Positions 57,493 to 64,000 of a stretch of 64,000 nucleotides of DNA are shown one piece after another; position 1 is the stretch's first letter; the number at the start of each line of letters is the position of its first letter. Both the position numbers and the translations under genes were made by a program. The notes below the pieces were generated by a model that worked only from the letters and a program-made list of their open reading frames with translations, made no database searches and had not been told where the DNA came from. Source of the DNA: Hydrangea macrophylla (lineage: Eukaryota > Streptophyta > Magnoliopsida > Cornales > Hydrangeaceae); the NCBI GenBank assembly GCA_033977485.1, contig CM066985.1:76575045-76639044 (forward strand). The letters are read 5' to 3'.

Positions 57493-58589
57493 TAGTTCAA
57501 CCTTCTTTTTCAACTTTTGCTTTAGCCTACTAGTTCCAAATACATAGAAATAAATTAAATCATTTGGATTGAAAACTAACAACAAACGGAGGTGCCCAGT
57601 TCTCTCCCTAATATACCATTTGGGTTCAACATGAACAAGTAAAAGAGGTACTCATTTATTCTTTCTTTTTAATACAGTATCCTAAGTCCTAGGGGTCTTG
57701 ACTTTGTACTCAAATAAAGCCTAGGAATAGGATTAGAGTATAAAGATAAAGTTTGGAAAAGTGTCTCACCAATGGTTGGAGAGAATGATAAAAAGGAAAG
57801 AGGTTGATTGGGATAAAGCCACTACTGCTACAGTTGCCAATCTCTGCACCACCACTGGCCGAGGCACTCAATTGAGATTCATCATTCACAATAAAACACA
57901 ATTAGCATAACATTATTGGAATAGCACTACTAAGGGGATGAACATAAGTTAATTGAATTAGCATAAAGGTCATATATACTGTTGCAATTGTTTAAGAACG
58001 AACAAAAGCGAGATCCAAAATAAAAATAAATAAAATATGAGCCCAAAATGAAAGCTGCAAAATTGTTCTTAGTTTTGGAAATGAAAACTTACAGTCATAC
58101 TGCTTTGGACACCTATTGGTTCATTTGGAACATTTACAGTTTTCATTTTGGAATATATGAGTCTTAGCAGAACAAATAATTTTGTCAAAAATAAGGAAAT
58201 AGCTCCAGTAGCCATTCCCAAATGCCCTGAATCACAAGCTTCACATTCCCAAAACACAAATTCAATCAATCCAATGAAACTATATTGAACTTTTTAATTA
58301 AAACTAAACACAACAAATTCAGCTCAGTCAATTAAAGAACCTTAATGGAGAATCAAACAGTCAAAATCAAGGCTTCAATTAAACTCTCTAATTTTTTTTG
58401 TAAGAAAAATTAATAGTAAAATTTTCATATCTCTGGCTTTCTTAGCAAACAAACAGTGCCTCTAGATTCTCTTTTCTCGAATTATTGAATCCAAACAACA
58501 GTGAAAAAAGTCATTAATCCTAAAAACTTTCTAATTGAGACTTTGAAATACAAACAACAAAAGCAGAAGAGACGATTGCTGCGAGAACT

Positions 58590-58690
58590 GAAAGAGAGAG
58601 AGAGAGAGAGAGAGAGAGTAGCGGGGGATAGAGAGAATGGAGAGAGAGGGATAGAGAGAAGGGAGAGAGAAGAGAAGGGAGAGAGGGGGA
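58590..58690. repeat. (GA)n-rich tract
   Basis: gagagagagagagagagagaga from about 58591, then looser gggagagag. Read on the minus strand this is a CT-rich tract. Confidence 0.85.
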
Positions 58691-58711
58691 TAGATTACCA
58701 GATTACCTCGT

Positions 58712-58941
58712 GTATGATGGAAGCAAGGCAGCAGCAAGCGGCGGCGGCAGATCCAGCCTGCAGATCCAGGCGGCGGAGCGACCCCAGGCGGCGGCGCGAC
58801 CTCAGGCGGCGACTCCAGGAGGTGATCTCCTCTTGGACTTGGACGGTTGGGGATCTCCTCTTGGACTTGGTCTATCACTCTCTTGACCAAGAAGGAGGGG
58901 AATGAATGAGTTATATGACCTAATAGGCTAACGTAAGGCAA
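58712..58941 (-). other. GC-rich exon-like sequence near the CACTA 5' end
   Basis: Minus strand: an open frame with PSPRGDHLLESPPEVAPPPG that ends at a donor-like CACGAG|GTAATC. It lies 300 bp from the 5' end, where a first, perhaps non-coding, exon of the CACTA transcript is expected. The GC level is far above that of the neighbours. The protein reading is uncertain. Confidence 0.35.
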
Positions 58942-59064
58942 AATTACATTTTTACCCTAACTTTCTCTTTGTTTTTACGAACTGGTACAATCACAGAAAT
59001 TCCTACTTTTATTTTTCTTTTTTCTTCTTTTTAGTACTATACATTTAATTTTGGTATAAAATAT

Positions 59065-59248
59065 TCTAACGGATATATATGTTAGTATTGTTTATCAATC
59101 CGTTAGAAAAAATATAAGTCTATATAAGGGTGATTACTAACGGATTTGCCTCATTTCTAACGGATATATCCGTTAGAAATTACTAACGGATATATCCGTT
59201 AGAAAACTTAAAATCTGTCCGTTAGTAATTGGTCCATATGGTGTAGTG
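59065..59248. repeat. Right subterminal array and TIR of the CACTA element
   Basis: Two perfect and one decayed copy of CTAACGGATATATCCGTTAG plus half sites, then CCATATGGTGTAGTG. There are fewer sites than at the left end. Confidence 0.88.
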
Positions 59249-59657
59249 GTAATAGTCATATATATATATATCACTAACTTTTTCACAATTTATACAAAGC
59301 GTGCACATATCACAAATTTCATCCATACTTACCGGTGTGGACGTGGGCACGTGCAACGTACGTACTAGGCCTCTAGTTTCTTGCCAAAAAAAAAAATTTA
59401 ATAAAAACAAAAGATCAAAGCAGCATGAGCATCAATCATCAACGATTTTGTGAAATTTTAATTTTAATTGTAAAATTGATTTCTTTCTAACGAATAAGGA
59501 GTTGTTTGGAAAAAACAAATAGCTTGTTATATGGTTCATAAGTGGACTGGTTCTATAAATTTGATTATTTGGATATGAGTTTTATTGCACCTGAGTCTAC
59601 GCCCAAACCAAGACCTTAAAAGTTCAAACCAGTGTGACATGGCGCTAATAAGAAAAA

Positions 59658-60131
59658 TGGTTAATTGCATTTTAAACTTAATTATGTGGTTAAATTCATT
59701 TTCACTTTACCCCCTATGCTTTAAAAGTGGACACATACTTAACCCCCTTGTTGTTTCGGATTAATGTTAAGATTTCCCTCAAATTGAAGAAAATTCTAAA
59801 ATTGGCCCAAGATATTAGCACTAAACCCCCTTTGTGAGGTTAATTTTGAGGTTAACCCCTATGTAAAAATAATGCTGCCATTTAACCCATCCATGTGGGG
59901 TTTTATGGGGCTAATTTTGGGATTAATTGCCTATGTGCGGTTAATTTTGACACTCAAACTCTTTTATATGGGGCTAATTTTAACACTTAATCCTTTCCTT
60001 GGGCTATTTTTAGAAAAATCTTAGTAGTTTCACTTTAGTCTAAAATCATAGAGGGTTTATGTGTCCACTTTAAAGACAAGCGATAAAGTAAAATTGGACC
60101 TAACCACAGGAGGGCAAAATGTAGTTAACCC
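59658..60131. mobile_element. Degenerate MITE with near-perfect 9-bp TSD, 474 bp
   Basis: The flanks TAAGAAAAA (59649-59657) and TAAGCAAAA (60132-60140) agree at 8 of 9 bases. The left end is TGGTTAATTGCATTTT and the right end in reverse is GGGTTAACTACATTTT. The arms share AAAGTGGACACATA. Mutator-type by TSD length. Confidence 0.65.
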
Positions 60132-60356
60132 TAAGCAAAAATATAAAATGAGACTTGAACTTTGTGTGAGTTCTTTATGTGATTTGTTTAATAGATACAG
60201 AGAGGTATAACACGTAACAAATGTTAGTACATGTGGAACAACAGATAAAATGTAATAAAATAATACAGGAAGTGCGGTACAATAATAATATTTAAAATGT
60301 AGCGAGTAGTGGGACTTGGAGAGTACTTGGCTTGGGTGAGAACCAAAGTAGCGCCT

Positions 60357-60360
<4 letters not shown>

Positions 60361-60449
<89 letters not shown>
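60361..60449. repeat. (AG)n microsatellite, about 89 bp
   Basis: Almost pure AG with one GAT interruption. The minus-strand Ser/Leu ORF over it is an artefact. Confidence 0.95.
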
Positions 60450-60450
<1 letters not shown>

Positions 60451-60559
60451 GCAAGTATTGAATCCTAGGTGGAGGGATGATGTGTGTGGTAAAATACTGC
60501 TAATGCCTTGGGCAGCTAGAGTGAGTCATGGAAGCATTGAAGTAGGGCAGATGGTAGTT

Positions 60560-61487
60560 AAGGATCTCGGAGATACGAGAGTGATGATAGGTGATTTAGA
60601 GGGTTCGGAGTAAGGATTAGAGTAAGGGTCAATGACATACACTAATACAATCATAAGAAGATTGAAACATGTAAGGCTCAATGATATACAAATGGTTTAT
60701 TTTATTCACGTGAGATTAAATAAACATTAACTTACATAAGTTATGGGTCTATAAAATATAACGAATCTCATGGAACATATATTCAAATCAACAACATAAA
60801 ATCAAAGTAACGTATTTGTGTGTATATATACATACGTGTATATATGTATAAAAACCACTTATGCGTGATTAACTCACCTAATTAGGGCTTTAGGGTTGAT
60901 GAATACTCAAAGCAAAGACTGTGTTTCCTCTCTTCTTCAACTCTTTTCTTTCTTTTCTTTTCTTCTTCTCTCTCTATCTAACGTCTGTTCTCTCTTTTCT
61001 TTTTCCTTTCTTTTCTTTATTATATGGAGGCTAGGTTTTTATGTAAGTATATATGTACTACACACATAATATACTATATACACACACAACATATATAAAT
61101 AACACATACATATAAATCTCGTTTTTCTACTTGTGGGCTCACCCATATGAGCCCAGAATGCAACCAAAACTACTAAAATGGCTAGCCAAATGGTATTCAT
61201 GTCCTAAATACTTAATTTTCATACCACATACAGTATATGGCACATTTGCGGGTCTACAAACACTATAAAAAAAATTAGATATCAACCCTTCACTTTCTTT
61301 AACAAATATAAATTAATAAAATATAAAACTCCAACTAAATGAGCTAACTAATAATTCAATATATATGTCCTCCAAACTTAAAATTTCAAACAATGTGTCT
61401 TACCTAGGCACACTTATATAATATTGCTAACAAAAAATAATAATTAAAATAATTATTTACACACTTAGAAATTTTAGGGTAGTTACA
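60560..61487 (-). repeat. Probable 3' LTR of another minus-strand chromovirus-type element (left end unsure)
   Basis: The right edge reads GGGTAGTTACA, then a minus-strand polypurine-type sequence (AAGTAGGGTAGAA) and the GGGACGAAATTTCTTTAAG block typical of chromovirus interiors. The left edge is a guess. Confidence 0.5.
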
Positions 61488-62183
61488 TTCTACCCTACTT
61501 AAAGAAATTTCGTCCCAAAATTTGGGTGTGTGTACATATAAAATATATACATACTTGCATAATTACATAAGTTATGTAATTTAAAATAAATATACTTGTG
61601 TTTTTAAAATAGTGGGTGTTAGATTATACACATCTCAATACAAATCGCGTCCCAAGATTGAGAAGAAGATAAACACAAAAACAAATAAACATCGATAAGA
61701 GTAAGCACACTATTTCATTCAAGCACATAGGTACTATCAAAAACATGTTTATCATATAGGAGTGCAATTTACTTAAATTCAACTATATGTACATGTTCAC
61801 CTTTTGCCGTATCCCGTGCTACTACTCCTCGGGATACTAGTGCTTACTACTCTAAGAAGATAACTTCAAGATATTTTCCAGAACTTGTACTAAGAATAAG
61901 ATTTGAGAAGATAATACTTCTCGTTGAAGATAAATCCATATCCATCTGGATCATAATATGCCGTAGAGAAGAGAATATCGTCGATAATTACTCTTGAAAA
62001 TCTTAAGGAATAGAGTGTCCATATATAAGAATAGCAGCAGTATAATCATAAGAAATCCAGGATACCGTTAATAATATATCTGCATAAGAAGATAAGAACC
62101 CCAGAATACCGATAGTAATAAATTCCGCATCAGAAAAATAGTAGAAAACCAATTGATAACATAAGAATAACAGATATCCAAAC
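61488..62183 (-). other. Degenerate interior of a chromovirus-type element
   Basis: Starts with the polypurine side at 61488-61520. No coding motif is left; it ends at the TGTCACACCCCG of the next repeat. Confidence 0.45.
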
Positions 62184-63120
62184 TGTCACACCCCGATTTT
62201 TGGACAATCTAAATATTCAATCCATAGCATATACTGACCAGTATTCAACAGCCCAAAATTCCAAGGCGAAACTACATAGACCTCTGAAAAGATAAGTTTA
62301 TTTAAAAGCATAATAGAATTTACTATTTGATAAAAACTGACGTACCTTTTTTTATTTTTATTTATTAAAATCATTTATTATTCAAACTGTTTTCCAAAAC
62401 AACCATTAAAATTATAAGAGAAATAGATATCCATTTATACCCAAAATGTATTCCATTTCCCTTAAGTGATAAAAGAAAATTAATAGTTCTCATTTACATT
62501 TGAATAAAAAAATACTCTTCCATTAATTCTCTAAAGTAGAGAATACTTGATTACGATATGCAGAAATAATTCTAATAAAAAAATCTTTGGTCACAGCCAC
62601 TACAAACGTCCCTTAACCAAAAATATAACTGTGGTCCACATTGCCAAAATAATAACTAAATGTAAAATAATTTAAACACACTCTTCATCTTCAAAATAGA
62701 TACCAGCTCCACCAGACAATCCAATCAACTAAACTTGCACAGATACATTAAACTACGTTTCACATAGAAACTTCCCCCGAATGTATAACGCATTGGGGTC
62801 AGTATATAAAATACTAGTATGAGTCAACCAAAAATATAAAATGAGTCTTAGGGAATAGCCGTGTCCCATAGACTCCCACAAATACTTACAAAGAAAATAT
62901 AACCACAACACATTATACATTATCATCACATAGAAAATAAGCAACGCCATCACATAGAATCTCGGTCAGGTTAGAACAGTAGTTCCACACAAATTTTAGA
63001 ACAGAAGAGTATTTCCTTCAATGTAGTGGCAGCGGTCTCAAACCCAGATAATACTAACCGAATACTTACCTGTTGGATATCTATGATGAGCCAACCCTTC
63101 ATAAAAGTTAGTGGGCCCAC
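62184..63120. repeat. LTR-like fragment starting TGTCACACCCCG
   Basis: The terminus type TGTCACACCC is that of several LTR families. No partner LTR is in the window. It stops where TGTAACAACC begins at 63121. Confidence 0.4.
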
Positions 63121-64000
63121 TGTAACAACCTGCATTTCATTTAATTAATAATTTTAGCATGTCCATATTTAATTTGTATTTCCATTGACATAATTAAATT
63201 CATTTAGTATTGTCTGCTTTTAAGTTAATTACAAGTCTCATGTATCTAAATCTTGTTAATTGTTTTATTCCATGTTAAACTCTTGTTGGGGCCAAACTGT
63301 AATTTTACAAATTTAGTAATACGAATATTGAATTTCAAATCTGTATTTTAAAACAGTGGAAATATTTCTTTTTAACTCAAACAGTATTTTTATAAGACCA
63401 GAAAACCATTTCTCACGTTAAAATGAATTTTCTGTATTTTTGTGGTGACCACCGCGACGCGAAAATACCAGTTTGTGTGCAAAACTGTCCTCGCTGCGTT
63501 GATCTCCAAAGTTTGGGAAACTCCACAAATCATGAAGTGACACATGCTTTATTCCATTTATTACAAGTAAAGATTGATCATGCCCTGTTTGGGAATGCAT
63601 TTTGGTGTGTATTTGGTCTGTGCCCATAAGCTGAGTTCCCAAACAACTCCACTTTCCCCCTATACACCTATACTTGGCTATTAATTAACTGATTGAGTTA
63701 TATCTATGAATATTTGTATATCACATAAACTGTGATTTAGCAAATTAGAAAGCAAGTGAGTTTGTTGAGTATAGGTCACTAAACTTGGCCTCCAAGTTCT
63801 TATACTCCTATATATTCACACACTCCATCTCATTTCACACACAACTTGGAAGATGTACAGAGAATTAGAGAGTATTCAGAGAGTTGAGAACTTTCAGAAT
63901 TTGTAGAAAGAGAGAGAAAGAACATCAACTCTATAGCTTACAAGCTTCATTTGGGTTTCTTTATTTTGCTACTCTTTCTCAACAATCTCTACTCTCCAAA
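63121..64000 (+). repeat. LTR-like or promoter-like sequence at the right edge
   Basis: It begins TGTAACAACC, a common chromovirus LTR start. At about 63808 a CTATATATTC TATA box is followed by a CT/AG-rich leader (GAAAGAGAGAGAAAGAAC). Either an LTR with U3-TATA-R on the plus strand, or a host promoter whose gene lies outside the window. Confidence 0.4.

Larger units (their letters stand above)
54080..58700 (-). other. 5' part of the CACTA element with exon-like fragments
   Basis: No long ORF. On the minus strand there are short open stretches ending in good donors: 58086 (QSSMT|GTAAGT), 57773 (CCATTG|GTGAGA), and a clean 60-bp exon at 56279-56220. A plus-strand frame at 56629-56811 (LGSDLEEEIVDNVVVEKETT) also looks protein-like. 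These could be 5' exons and long introns of the transposase transcript, or captured host gene pieces. Confidence 0.4.
47866..59248 (-). mobile_element. En/Spm (CACTA) transposon, 11.4 kb
   Basis: The ends are CACTACACCATATGG and its reverse complement, flanked by GTA at 47863-47865 and 59249-59251, the 3-bp duplication of CACTA elements. Both ends carry arrays of the palindrome CTAACGGATATATCCGTTAG. Genes run on the minus strand: TNPD-like (50383-53972) and then TNPA-like (48596-50116), the order known from En/Spm. The right 5 kb holds exon-like pieces but no transposase. Confidence 0.95.

Noticed and set aside
58501..58905. 134-codon plus-strand ORF rich in Arg and Glu
   Set aside because: Built on the GA tract; the minus-strand reading with a splice donor fits the element direction better.
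60224..60454. 76-codon minus-strand ORF
   Set aside because: Ser/Leu run from the AG microsatellite.

Overview
This window is repeat-rich intergenic DNA from a flowering plant, very likely a dicot. The evidence is an AT-rich background, several classes of plant-type transposable element (Ty3/Gypsy Tat and chromovirus-type LTR elements, Ty1/Copia, FAR1-type Mutator, En/Spm CACTA, PIF/Harbinger-like, hAT-like), plant splice signals and initiator-Met tRNA primer sites. I found no convincing ordinary host gene, tRNA, rRNA or CRISPR array. All real coding sequence belongs to transposable elements. The species cannot be named from the sequence alone.

Layout: (1) 1-6799: the 5' leader and probable LTR of a minus-strand LTR retrotransposon (LTR edge at 164), carrying a PIF/Harbinger-like MITE (4256-4724), a MITE with a 9-bp target duplication (5360-5737) and a hairpin repeat (about 5930-6165). 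(2) 6800-20111: a complete but dead Tat-lineage Gypsy element, plus strand, flanked by GATGC, with gag, protease, RT, RNase H, archaeal-type RNase H and integrase relics and an extra antisense ORF resembling a plant mobile domain protein. (3) 20697-20870: a small MITE with a 9-bp target duplication. (4) 21187-28685: a 7.5-kb Mutator-like element (MULE) with a perfect 9-bp duplication (AATATTTAA), TIRs over 1.1 kb, an intact FAR1-MULE-SWIM transposase gene of 3 coding exons (797 aa predicted), and a second, convergent gene that encodes only a partial FAR1 domain. (5) 29246-30580: a second MULE-type element, perhaps a Pack-MULE. (6) 31876-33190: a 5'-truncated Copia element, minus strand. (7) 33382-44373: a Tat-like element, minus strand, truncated in its protease, and split by a young 8.4-kb chromovirus-type element (35099-43517, duplication CAGGG, LTRs about 0.8% different by eye). 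(8) 45402-47800: an hAT-like MITE and tandem repeats. (9) 47866-59248: an 11.4-kb CACTA element (duplication GTA) with a TNPA-like gene of four in-phase exons and a TNPD-like gene broken by one TGA. (10) 59249-64000: a degenerate MITE, a long AG microsatellite and pieces of further LTR elements.

The genes work together only within each element. In the MULE, each TIR appears to supply a promoter, a 5' UTR exon and a splice donor to one of the two convergent genes. In the CACTA element, arrays of the palindrome CTAACGGATATATCCGTTAG at both ends look like binding sites for the TNPA-type protein. The insertion order can be read in one place: the chromovirus-type element lies inside the Tat gag gene.

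The best candidates for something undescribed are the two-gene FAR1 MULE with its seven subterminal palindromes, the covarying hairpin repeats near the 5' end of the chromovirus-type element, and the cluster of ten SalI-type palindromes in its LTR.
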